DNA of 64,000 nucleotides from Diprion similis. Taxonomy: Eukaryota; Arthropoda; Insecta; Hymenoptera; Diprionidae. The DNA lies in contig NC_060106.1 in NCBI RefSeq assembly GCF_021155765.1, positions 12,426,031-12,490,030 on the forward strand, given 5' to 3'. This document shows positions 46,696 through 58,511 of this stretch, piece by piece. The notes beneath the pieces are model-generated. The model was not told the origin of the DNA, did not search any database, and saw only the letters and a program-made list of their open reading frames with translations. How positions within the stretch are numbered: position 1 is the first letter of the stretch; every line of letters begins with the position of its first letter. The translations under genes and the position numbers were made by a program.

Positions 46696-48197
46696 TCAAT
46701 GAGCGCATTTTAAGTAATTTTCGTGAGTATAATTGAATATTTGGAAATCAATGTTATATCGTTGATACAGTTTGAAAATTGTCTCTTGTGTCAAATCCTT
46801 GAAGTATCTGCATGTGCGATAGTAATCTGTAGAGCCATTACGGGTTTTTTCGAGACTTGGCATGAAGAACTGGTTTTTAGTCATTCCCATTTTTAAGAAA
46901 ATAAAATCTATTATTTGGTTGGAATAATCTTCTAGTTTCATGACGAAATTGTACTTCACATTGCAGACTGAGCAATGCGAATAATAACTATCCCAGTGCA
47001 CATCATCGTTTGATGTAGGTTCTTGTAATAACCAAGTTACAAACTCTTTGAAAGTAGGAACCAATTTTAATCTAGAATTAAGAAAGAAGATCTTTGTTTA
47101 TTCTTTGCAATTGCCATTCATTAAATTGATACATCTGACATACCTTTTATCATTGTGAAATATTCTCTTCAATAAGCTGACAGTTGTCCCGTTTTTGTAA
47201 AATATTCCCGGCCTAGTTAAGTGGAATATCTTTCTAGCGTATATCCAAGCTTGCGCTGTGTACTTTGTATTGTCTTCTATTCGGTCTCTGGAATATAATA
47301 AACAAATTTACGAATAGGAAGATTTCATAATCTAATAATAAACAAAATCACAGATCACAATGAAGGTAAAAAAAAAAAAATTTGTATACAGTTGTTGAAA
47401 ATAATATTTCATATTGTAATTGTACCTGTACGATGAAACAATTCTGTGAAAGGGATGACGTATGACTAAAAATTTAAACACTTTATTGTCTTTGATTAAA
47501 TCTTCCAGTTCTCCAATTGTTTTTGGAGACAAAACATCAATTTCTCTGTAAAGGATAAATATATATAATACTGTCTAATTTTTATAACAGTTAGACTAAA
47601 TGAACATGTGCAAAATAAAAAACAGTACTTATGGTAATCCTTTGAAATACTCTGATTCCTCATATCGGAGAACAATTTAATAAAACTTGTGGATGCAACT
47701 TTGCGAATCCAACAATACATCGATGTATTATTTGGGCTGTGTAAATAATGCCTCTTCACTAGAGGTGTTCTAAGGTTGTATTCACCACACATTTTCGAGA
47801 TTGACCAGAGGTATGGCATGTCCTGTGAAAATAAAACATAATTAGTCTTGTAGCGCACTAATCCCATTTTAAATTTTCATATGATATTCACTAATGTATT
47901 TCATACCTCTGAATTGGTCGGTCTGCTTTGTACACTATCATACTCAAGTTCTGATATGTTGCCATTGAAAATATAATTACCTACTTCAGTAAGTTGTTTA
48001 GTCGTATTATGAATAAGATAATATTCTTTTCTTAGTCCATTTCTATTCAACTTCGAGTGATTGATTCTACAAGGAACAGTTTTCAATTTTTTCCACAAAA
48101 CATATATGAATGTGTAAAATATCGCACAAACAAGTAAATATTTTATGCATTGTCTCTTTGTCAGCATATTTACAACTGCAAAAGAACTTTCCCACAT
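46696..48197 (-). CDS. Carbohydrate sulfotransferase (sulfotransferase family 2, CHST8-14 type)
   Basis: Golgi type II membrane enzyme predicted to transfer sulfate from PAPS to a glycan. Exons in transcript order: 48197-47907, 47822-47629, 47545-47426, 47287-47144, 47071-46696; 374 residues (363 if the second ATG at 48164 is used, which puts the anchor closer to the N-terminus). Seen: short cytosolic basic end, membrane anchor YLLVCAIFYTFIYVLW; 5'-PAPS loop CWIRKVASTSFIKL (134-147), where the family usually has KVACTNW or KVGSTSW; 3'-phosphate motif VIRHPFHRIVSSYR (189-202); C-terminal WDSYYSHCSVCNVKYNFVMKLED, typical of HNK-1/chondroitin/dermatan sulfotransferases. Substrate cannot be read from sequence. 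Neighbours give no functional hint. Confidence 0.88.
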
Positions 48198-49492
48198 GCT
48201 TTTTCATGAAAGATGGCGAGTATCCGGTTTTGAATGTAGTGGGAGTGGTCAAACAGATAAAATTATCTGTATTGACTACTGACCACTCCTGCTGAGCTGT
48301 TGTTTGTAAACGAAAGAAATATTGGGCAGACACAGAGTTTCTACATTAATATTTAGTGTATAATGTAGGTACATACATCAGACCAAAAAGCCTTCATAAA
48401 TATTTTTCTTAGGATGTCCCAATCGTTTATTGAATTTATCATGATCCTACGTGCTACAACTGATCAAATTTTTTAAGTTCATTCAGCTTTGGAAAACTTA
48501 CAATTAGGATCAACATAATTCAGAAGGGCTGGAGTTGATTGGCTAGATATTAAATACAGAGGAAACTCTAGAATTAGCTAACATTCGCTGTTTCGTTGAC
48601 CGTGGGTCAAATTAACTTTGCGGTGGTAATTCTAGCAGTCTTCCTCTCAACATTTTAATTGAAAATAATTAAGGTGAATTGGTTTTATAACAGGGTATGT
48701 AGAGTCAAAGAAATATGAAACTATATGTACCTGAAATTTATTTACTTGTCTTTCATGGCAGCATAAATGGTATACAGTATAAATTCGTACATCGCACAAC
48801 TTACACATTCAATCCTAATAATTAGTTACATTTTAGAATATATTGAATCATCTATTTCCACATAGTAAATATCTAAATGCTAACATCATACACACGTACT
48901 GTGTGAAATATGTTCATATTCGAAAAAAAAATTTACCTTAGCAATGAGAATTATAACTTTTTCTGTACAAATTGATATAATTTTGTTGATTTATCCTTAA
49001 ATATTTCATTTGCTGACATCAAGATTGATACAACGCCTTTGCATTAAGTCACTAAATCTTAGAAAATGCTTATACGATGAGTAATAACTGAAATTCACTA
49101 AAATCACATGTAAATTGGACGCAAAGACGTTTAGCTCGAATGAAATGAAAAGTTGCTAATTGAAATACGTCATTTATTTAAATGGTTCAAGTGATGAGAA
49201 TTACAACCTTTGCCAGTGCAACAAGATTTCCAAGTTGCATTCGACTACCTCACAGGTCAGTAGAATATAATTCATTTTCTAATGAACGTAAAAAAGATGT
49301 GGATTTTAAATAGGGAATAATTAATTTATCCGTGTATAAAATTTCTCCACGGAAGATTTACAAACAGTATTCAACTATCGTACGACAATTTCATCTCTAC
49401 GTCTACTTATGAAATTCGTTGATTGTACGAATTACTTACACCCTACAGAGAATGAGGCAGTGTATGGAAAAGTAGAAATGAAAATGTTGAAT
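48198..49492. other. Gap between sulfotransferase and YTHDC1
   Basis: AT-rich; contains the sulfotransferase leader/promoter and the YTHDC1 3' UTR. No RNA gene, repeat or extra coding region recognised. Confidence 0.45.
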
Positions 49493-52451
49493 CTATCTGC
49501 GTTCTCTATAGCGGTGGTGGTGATCTCGAGTTGATGAACGGTGATCGCTGTGTCGGCTATGTCGACTTGCAGTTCTCCATAAGAATTCATCAACACTTCG
49601 CTCATAGCTTCGTTTATCTAAAGCAGATGTGGAAGAACTGTAATCGGGTGGCAATGGTAACCCATCGTAATAACGAGGTGGTGGAGGCGGTGGTGGCAAA
49701 GAATCATATGGATGAGCAGTAACGTAGGGTGGTAAAGGAGGTAATTGATGTTGCATTGTACGCATATAATCTGCAACGTAAGCCTCAGCAGCTGCAGCTG
49801 CTCCAATTCCCGAACTCCCGTATCCTCTACAGGAGAAAAAAGGAATACACTGTAGTTTACTATATACAATATTACTCTGGGATCAACTAAGCTTTCATAC
49901 AACTAAATTTGGGAGAGTAGTATACCTTGAATATACTGTTTTCATGTACATTTTTCATTTGCCCTATGAATTTTGAGTTCAGTGATACTTTGTATACAAA
50001 AGAGAAAAGAGATATATTGGAGTAATTTGTACTGCATGCTATTAACAATATCACCTCCAAATACAATACTTTCCGTTCATGCTCACTTTGAATAAGGGGA
50101 ATCTCCACGACTAAACCAACTCGGATAACGTTGGTGATGATCTCTTGAGCCTCTGTGATCCCCAGATGGATGTATGTGACCTCTGGCCAAAGAAGCCAAT
50201 CGTGACCTGGAAGTCAAGAACAACCTGCGACCTCTTCCACTTCCACGGCTGCGTAGGAACCTTGAATTATTCACTACTCTACTGTTGTCACGATAGCTTC
50301 GAGATGTTCTTACAACGTTCTTAGATGCTTCCTTCGACTTCCTTAGAATTGGTGTCATTTCTATACCTAAAACATCGGTATCATTGTAGAGTGAATAATC
50401 ATACCATGTAGTTATAACAAGTCACGTGTGGTGCATCAAATATCGGTAAAGATAGGTTTCTTTGTATTGCATTCATTATAATATTGGAAGTAGAGATTAT
50501 TGCACTATTGAAAACTAAATGTGACTTTTATGGCGATTGAACAATTTGATGACAGTATTTAGTTGTAAATCTAATAGTATATTGGCAATCATCCAGATGG
50601 TAAAAGAATGAACAATTATGAGAAAAATTTCGAATAGGTAAAAAGTAATTGCATGTCTTACATTTATATTACAATTTAGTTTTATACCTTCATCTTCTGG
50701 AAACAGCCTACACAATTCTTCGGCAACTCGAGGCTCGATTTCTTGTCCATCGCGACCAATTTTTACTTGTTTACCATCATTCCATGGGTTATACAGGTGC
50801 AACGTTGATGTAAAAGGCAATTCCTTTCTGCATATCCAATCAACCTTGAATACGCCTCCCAATGCTTTGGCTGATAAACCTGGTGGTAATACCTACGAAG
50901 CGAGTGGTCATTAAAAAGATTATGATAGATCAAGTAACGTATTAATATATGCGGAAATTATGTTTTTTGTATTATGTTAAAGGGTATTTTTAACAAATTG
51001 CTCGATAATATTTTAATCATGTGCCACAAAATTTTTTCTCGAAAGCAAGAAAAGATTTAATAAACTATTATGAGGCTAATAAATAAGTTTGCTCATAAAC
51101 TGTGAGATTGTGGACTGGCATGACTGATCAAATGTGTAATAGTTTGGTTTTATTACTCTGGATACACATTTAGTAAAAGAATTGAAAATTCGTAGCCTCG
51201 TAGTAAATAAACAAACCCATGATATAGGAGGCCCATCTCTTCTGGACTCGGTGCTAAGCCTAGCAAAGCCAGCAAACTTTCCTGACTCTTTCACTGAGAA
51301 AATGAGAAGAACATTTCTTGATTCTCTATATGCTTGATTCAAATTAGCTTCATTCTGAGGAAGTGTACTCCATACGCCTTTGGCTTTTGATAACGTCACG
51401 TTTTCTGCATTATTTGATTTTATGATGAAGAATCTAATGAGAAAAAATGATAGAAAATCGGTTTAAAAATGGTTATTGAACCTAGCTGTACTTATGTATC
51501 GTTTAAAATAACAAGTAAACTGGTGGATAGGTTGATTTTTGATGTAACACAACTCTAAATAGTATAGAATATTTAAAAATTCACCGATCATTTGTAGTGC
51601 ATATTAAATTTCTCTTCGGTATTTAGCACACCAGAGCTATTCCATTATTTTACTTTGTAACAAAAAAGTTTATTGCCAAATTCCAGAGTATCAAACACAA
51701 AAACAAGTGTCATAAATAAACTTATCCAAGGTTGACTAATAATGGATCAAGAAATCAAAAAATTGTATCTCTGTAGAACTCATCTTTATAATCAGACTGA
51801 TGACAGAGACTTTAGAATATATTTTACTAACACAACTGATGAATGAGTATATTTTCACTGTATGTGAATAAGTAAATATAAAGCTCAAATGGTGGAAACG
51901 AATATTGAAGTTGATGGTGAAAAAGTGAGTTGTGGTTCTGTTCTTCCTTTGTGAAAATTATCATACTAGTCTTACAACAAATATTACACAGTTCTAACCA
52001 AATCCTTGTTACAACGGATGATATAATAGTATAAATTGACGGAAAAAGTAATCTATGCAGTACTCTTATTACTAAACAAATAGACATTGTTGAGGGATGT
52101 GTCGAACCTTGCATCTCTAAATAAATAATTTAGTTTTGTCGTATAATCGTGGTTTTTTGCAATAGTTTTGTTTTCCTTGGATCGCGCACGTTTCGTCTCA
52201 GGACTAGAAGACTTGGAATCCCTGGACCTTGCCCGTTTTCCTCTGTTCCTACGATTCCTCTTGTTGTCTCCTCTGGAAGAGTTCGTTGAAACTGAGCTAA
52301 TGCTAGGCTGACTGGAATCAGAATCTGAGCTACTTGAAGAAACTTCGCTACGAGTGTCGTAAGTTTCATCTGCGCCTATTTTCAACTCGTCGCCCATTTC
52401 ATTCTCTCCGCAACTCAGGTTTATATTATCTCCGTCTGCGTTGTTATCCAT
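49493..52451 (-). CDS. YTHDC1: YTH domain-containing protein 1 (nuclear m6A reader)
   Basis: Nuclear reader of N6-methyladenosine that controls splicing and export; in Drosophila it acts in Sxl splicing and sex determination. Exons in transcript order: 52451-52108, 51433-51217, 50892-50688, 50360-50087, 49826-49493; 457 residues, much shorter than human YTHDC1 (727). Seen: acidic/Ser-rich N-terminus and basic [19 protein letters not shown] domain about 110-255 with [18 protein letters not shown], m6A-cage tryptophans W136 (KGVWSTLP) and W187 (PISWVLPPG) and [12 protein letters not shown]; an Arg/Ser/Gly-rich region; Ala run, PPPPPPP and an RS/RE-like C-terminus ([16 protein letters not shown]). 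The first two introns use weak donors (G|GTTCGA, G|GTTTGT). Head-to-head with the neurabin-like gene. Confidence 0.96.
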
Positions 52452-54379
52452 TGTGGAGTTTTTATTGTTTATCGATGAACTTCTGTCGTTATTGCTTTTT
52501 AGTTCTAGGTATTTCGTTAACAGATTATAACGGGTGTCGATCTTCCAATAATGACTATCTATCCTGGTGCGTCTTGTGACAACGTGGAATAATCAGTGAA
52601 ATGCCAGCGACGTTCTAGGGCCTCTAAATCTGCTCTGAAACGCAAATATAAAAATATCCTTACTCCGTGGTAATGTATATTGATAACTTTGCCCAACAAC
52701 ATGATCGTTACATATAGATACATCGCGTAGTACATTGGTACGATTGGGAATTGTTATTATGATTGTTATTATTATGATAAAAATAGTCCTTGTATAATTC
52801 TTTTTTCTCTTTCTGTTTCTTAGTCTTTCTTTCCCCTTTAAACTTGAGCTGAGAAATCCGCGAGTAGTGAAAATCACGTGACATTTAGCTTTCGTTATGC
52901 ATGTTGCTTTATTGCGGCATTATGTCTGTCAAAGGTTGGATTGTAGGTACGGAAAAGTTTTGTTGCTATCACGAAGTGTGTTTTTTATTTTAAATAAACG
53001 AATAACGAACAGGGACGTAACGGTCCTTGGAAGTAGGCAGGCACGGAGGGCATTGTATGTAATATCGTAGTAGGGAAACGATCTTAAGAGTAAGAAAAGT
53101 TCATTCATGTATGTTTATTTTGGAGAGCCCCGTATCAACTAAGTCCTGGCACCACTAAACATGCTCAGAATCATCATATTGTATAAAGTTCATGTTTGCA
53201 AACGCAAGTCCTCGGATACAAGCCATTGCTGTCGACTCGGTACACTTACGTGCACACTCGTATTTCTCCACTTTAAAATACACAATTAGCACCGCACCAA
53301 GTACCCGTCTTTCAATTATCGATTGTCATGTGAATATTCTAAAAGATATTTTGCTTTTTTTCTTTTCTTCAATATATACACTGGTAAACACAAAACTTTT
53401 TCGAAAGGGAAAACCTCCCGAATATTACCACGGTAATAAACAATCTACTAGAAATAAAAGCACTGAATAAAGACGGCGATAGACGCAAACGCGTCTATCA
53501 TGTGACGTACTGGACAATCGATAAGTATGATAACTTACGCGATATTTACCCTAGGAGGGTGTTCAAACACATCAGACCTCTTCAGTAGTGTTTTGAAAAA
53601 TGGCCATGAATTTATCTAATCGTAGTGGTTTTATATGGCGGAATTCATTTATTTCTTTGAAAACAAGGATGTGAAAATATTTTTCATTGATTGCTATATG
53701 ATTGCCAGGGGTTGGATTCTCATTTTCTTTTCACCGGTGAAAAGAAGATTTTCCGTTTTAAGCTGCCTTCTGATTGGCCTAGATGGCGCTTATCTCGATT
53801 TTCACGAGGGAAGAGAGAACCTTGAATCCAATCCCAGAAACAGAACGGGGTCGACCGGGTCCGAAGCAGTGTGCGCTTACCGACCGAGTAAGACAGGTCG
53901 ATTGTGATGTTATTCCGATGTTATTTAATGGCCGCCATGTTTAAAATCGAGAACCGCCATCTTCGACCATTTTTCACGGGTTGTTGACACGGGCAGTTCC
54001 CAGCCGGTCGTGAGAGTGTTTCTGCTAAAGAAAAGTTGGTTTATAATCACAACCTAACTATAAATAGTCAGTGTTAAGTAAGTTTTAGGTTACGTGTGGA
54101 CATAGCTGAGGGTTTGTGATTGTATGAATCGTCTACGGTGATGACAAACGAGAAAAATTTGTGAAAACATTAGGCTGTGTGACAAACGCCAAAAACTCCG
54201 GACGACTGACAGACTTCACGACTCAATGCTTTCTCTTTTTCACTTTACTGTCTTTCATGATATCGCTGAAGTCGCATTTGTTCCGTTAAAGTGACAATAA
54301 ACAACTTGGATAATGAAGTAAGGTGTTGCGAAGCCGATTTTCTCTCACGTACCTGATCGACGCTTGATCGTTAACGCAC
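52452..54379. promoter_or_regulatory. Divergent YTHDC1 / neurabin-like promoter region
   Basis: CpG-containing sequence between YTHDC1 and the predicted first exon of the plus-strand gene. It includes an E-box CACGTG near 52876 and a 22-bp perfect palindrome at 53725-53746. The 90-codon open stretch at 53635-53907 runs through the palindrome and shows no recognisable domain. Exact transcription starts cannot be set. Confidence 0.45.
53725..53746. promoter_or_regulatory. 22-bp perfect palindrome
   Basis: Half-site TTCTTTTCACC is followed immediately by its exact reverse complement, centred at 53735/53736 with the core ACCGGT. The core fits a Grainyhead-type half-site pair loosely. No spacer, so it could bind a symmetric dimer. 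Confidence 0.6.
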
Positions 54380-54409
54380 ATGCCGTCTTCCCGAGAGGAG
54401 CATCAATTG
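54380..54409 (+). other. Candidate 3' end of a non-coding first exon of the neurabin-like gene, carrying a uORF
   Basis: An ATG at 54380 opens MPSSREEHQL up to a donor TTG|GTAAAC at 54410. Spliced to 58492 it continues IHLTE and stops two nucleotides before the main ATG. The donor is fair, not strong, and the 4.1-kb intron is inferred. Confidence 0.35.
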
Positions 54410-57400
54410 GTAAACAATTATTATACAATTTTGTCACATAAAGCATTTAGCTGCCTTTACTGATTCAGTTATTTATATCTGATACATTAGGCATTGTTAT
54501 TTTCTCAACTAGATTACCACACTCTTCATTTTTCCCCATAAATTATAATATTTTTTCGTGTTATACGAGACGAGGAGAAATATTGACTGGTGACATTTTT
54601 GCACCCAACGGTCAGCGGCCTTTCGATATCCAATGGCGAATCTAATACAATTTGCATTTGACTGAATAACTTTGCTCTGTTTAATGTCTTTGACACTATA
54701 GTGAACACCGATTTCTTAACTCCATTCACGAATTTTTCAAATCAAATTCCCTGATTGATGAGGTCGCATTTTTTCTTCATTATTATCACCAGATAATCAT
54801 CTACCTAGCTGGGTACACAGGATCTTGATTTATACTTACTTGGCCTATTACAGAATTGAGCTAGTGATCTTTTCGATTGGGATTCTTCTATTTTAAATTT
54901 CTAGGTTGAGCTGCGACACAGCAGTGTTCATTGATTAGCACGGTACCAATTAGTCGACCATTGGATTGAAATTTTGAACAGACAATTCTGAAGTTTACCA
55001 GGAGAATCGAAACATCGAATATTAAATATTACAGAACAATCTGTATTGATATTTTCAAATTAATTTAAAAAGTTGCTTTCAAATTATGACCAATTCTATT
55101 TTGCACATATTGACTGGATTATGCTTGTTGTTACATAGATTTTGTTAGTTCAGTATAGAATATTATATATTATATAATGCTAGAGAGATAAGCCTAACCA
55201 CAGTCTTTGCATGCAGACAGTGCGAGTGCCTGAAAATATTAGATTTTCAAAGGTGTATTAATTGCAAAGCAAAACAGAGCACACCTTCTTTTCGCAAACG
55301 ATTAGTTTCTAATTGCATAAATACAGTCAATCAATGTCTCTGTTGATTTAAAGTACTATATTCGAAGGAAATGTAATATATGTTTCTGTTGAAATTTTAG
55401 TGTTTGCAATTACTTGTAACTAGATGTCTCATTTCTATTTCTTTGCACTAATATCAGCGTTTGCGCGCAAATTGAAAATATCCCAAATGGAACGACCAGC
55501 TTTCTTTAATCAGAAAGTATACTGTGCCTCTGATCGATTATATGGAATTTCCATGCAAATGTACTACTGTGCCAAAACGTATTTGACATTGCCCAATCTA
55601 CAATGACTAGAAGATACTACTTTAGTAGTCAATGTTTGAAGTAGTTCATTGTGCTGTTATAGTCTTGAGAGTACAAGACATTCATATAAACTGACCCACA
55701 ATGATTCAGATAGGTGAATACTATTTGGGCCTAGGCAAACTTTAGGAAGAGACTACCAGAGGTAAATTAAGTTACATGCCAACAAAAGAGTATAACAATT
55801 AAATCTGCTAATAACCAAAGTCGAAATTTTTTGGTGATAACATAACGATGAACAAGGGTGCATTCGTGACAAGATTATCAAGTGATCGGAGATTAATATA
55901 TTCATTATTTTCTTTGCGTTAGGTGGTACTTGTGACTGAAGTTTTCAATAACGATTCATCGATTCAATTCTTTAGTCTATTGTATGTAAAAGTATAAGCA
56001 ATTCGTATATCACACATGTGATATCATCATTACTCGCTTTGTTCGCCTGGAGTTGTTTAAAAAAATATTGTATGAGCGATTGAATAATCGAATATGCAAA
56101 GTAAACGCTTTTGTGAAGTGGTATGTAAAAGTAACGGTTGATCACCTCTTCTCTTTATTCATATACAAGTCTGGTTCAAGGCTGTTATAACCAATGTTCA
56201 AGTGTGTTTTTTTTTCCTCTCTATCGGTGCTAAATTTGATGCAGATATTAATTTCTATTTAGCCTCAAACTAATTTAATTATGTGTATAAATTATACTAA
56301 TTCTATAACAAGTTATTTTGTTCGTTGATTGAAGGTATGCATAAAAGATTTTCTAAGTACTTTGCTAACTTTATGGTGTTTCTTGTGTTCATAGCATTAT
56401 TTTGATACTAAAAGTAATACCATTTTCTTGCAGAAAGAAACATCAAATCATATATTTAACATATCATAAAAACTGATCGAATATTTTCACACGATAAAAA
56501 AGGTTTTGCATAATAGTACTGACAATCTTCAATTATGTAAAATCAATAAAAATGTCGACTGCTAAAATAGTTTTCTTCGCAGAAAATAATTATTGCTATG
56601 GTTTTTGTTTACTTCAGATCTTAATTACTTTTGATATTTGGTGAAATTCGTGTATATGTATAGGAATTAATTGTTTGATAAATATTGATCTCATCGTTTT
56701 GGCAAAGTAGATATTCCTTTAAAACCTGGATTGTATACATACTACTACTTTTTACCAGAAAAATATCTGTAGTACCTTATACTTACAATGGAAGCAAGGG
56801 ATGATGTACTCTGTATGCATAATTGTTTTTATTTATATCAGACTTTCAAGTTTCATCTGCCCTTTTCAATGACAGAGAGACAAGAGTCAAGTATTGATTG
56901 TTTGGACATGGCACAGCAAAGGGAGGAAGAGTGGGAACCAGACTTACCTTTGCATGCTGCTCCACCTTTCACTTAACTCTCACTTAAATTATTCCTTAAA
57001 ATGAATGTTTCATCATTTATTAGAACCTTAAATCTTTAAATTAATAATCCATTTAAAAAAAATTTCTTTTGCTACAGAAATATTTTCACTTACCTACAAA
57101 TGCTTGTATCTATTCTGGAGATTCTTGTTGTTTGTTTTTTTCTCATTCAAGGTTAATGAAATTTGAATAAATTTAAAATAGGATTGAAACCAATCTTTTT
57201 CACTATCACCATTCCTTGATATTAATACCGAACTCTTATTTTTTTATTTATATCATCTTTGAATAATACAATGATTGAAAAGATGCTTCCATAAATTGAA
57301 TTGATGAAAAAAAAATTGCTTATTCGTAAAAATCAACTCTATAAACACAGAATGTTGGGCATCCAGTTTCCTGAGATACATTTTACACATGTGACAATAT

Positions 57401-58491
57401 TAGATGACATCATTTCAGTTAGTATTCCATTTGATACTCACTTTAGAAACAAAACATTGTGGAAAGTATAACTTACAATCCCATAACCACAAGTTGAACA
57501 TAGGTTTTAATTTCAAACAGTATGTTTTTATATCTACCAACCAGGCTACGGCATCTACTATTCATTATTGTTTAAAACTATTTTTTTAGTATTGTTCATG
57601 TACTAAGGGATTTTCAGTTTATTATGATGAATAAATATTATATTAAATATGTAATGCGCATGTTATGAGGTAAAAAATTGTTTGACTATATCTAATAATT
57701 GACAATGGTTAATGAGTCAATCCAATAATTGGCATTCACTTATTATGCAGGTGATAGAAGAGCCAAGAATTCAAAAACATCAATGGATGAAAATGGGCTG
57801 AAGCATAGTATACTTTAAGATACTTCGAGATTTTCGTGGTTAATTGATGAGTTTTTAGAGAAGAAAGAGGTAAGCTTGACAAACATTGAATAACTCGTGT
57901 CAAATAGTAATTAGTATACCATTTACACAATAGCTGTATCTCTTTCTGCTACAATTACCGAACAGTTCTTAAAAATACATGTATGTATTTGTATTTTTCA
58001 ATTTTCAATTTTCATTTTTGTGGCAGAGATAGGGCACCGATTTAGTTCTTCGACGTTTTCGTGCAAATTGATATCAATAAATACTATTCTTAGTAGTATT
58101 TTCAAATACTTAGATCTGTAGTTGATAGATACGATAAATATGTGTGATTCATGATGCTCCAATGATACATGGTACAATTGATATATGATTTCACTTATCA
58201 GTTTATCTCCAATTCTTATCACAGCAGTAGCCTATTCCTTGTGATTTTATGTTTACTTCATGTTAAGTTAGTGCATTTTGGCCTGTAGGAACACTTTTCA
58301 CTATCACAAGGCGAGTGGGTGTTCATTATTTTATTTGATTTTTTGAAGTCAGGATCTAGAGAAAATTTGTTTGCCACACAATTTCTTCATCGAGGAATTT
58401 TACAGTGCAAGTTACATTCATTCAATTAATTTAAGACTTCCTACATTTCCTTCTTTTTCACTGAATTATCTTTTCCTGTTTTTTTTCGCAG
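54410..58491. other. Probable large first intron of the neurabin-like gene
   Basis: AT-rich, no recognised domain. One small open stretch at 56788-56976 (62 codons) has a plausible coding composition at its end (MTERQESSIDCLDMAQQ); opposite it the minus strand has a consensus donor AAAG|GTAAGT near 56950. Neither is confirmed. Confidence 0.4.
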
Positions 58492-58511
58492 ATCCACTTA
58501 ACAGAATAAAG

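Noticed and set aside
53635-53907. 90-codon ORF in the YTHDC1/neurabin-like gap
   Set aside because: Passes through a palindrome, no recognisable motif, lies in a likely promoter.
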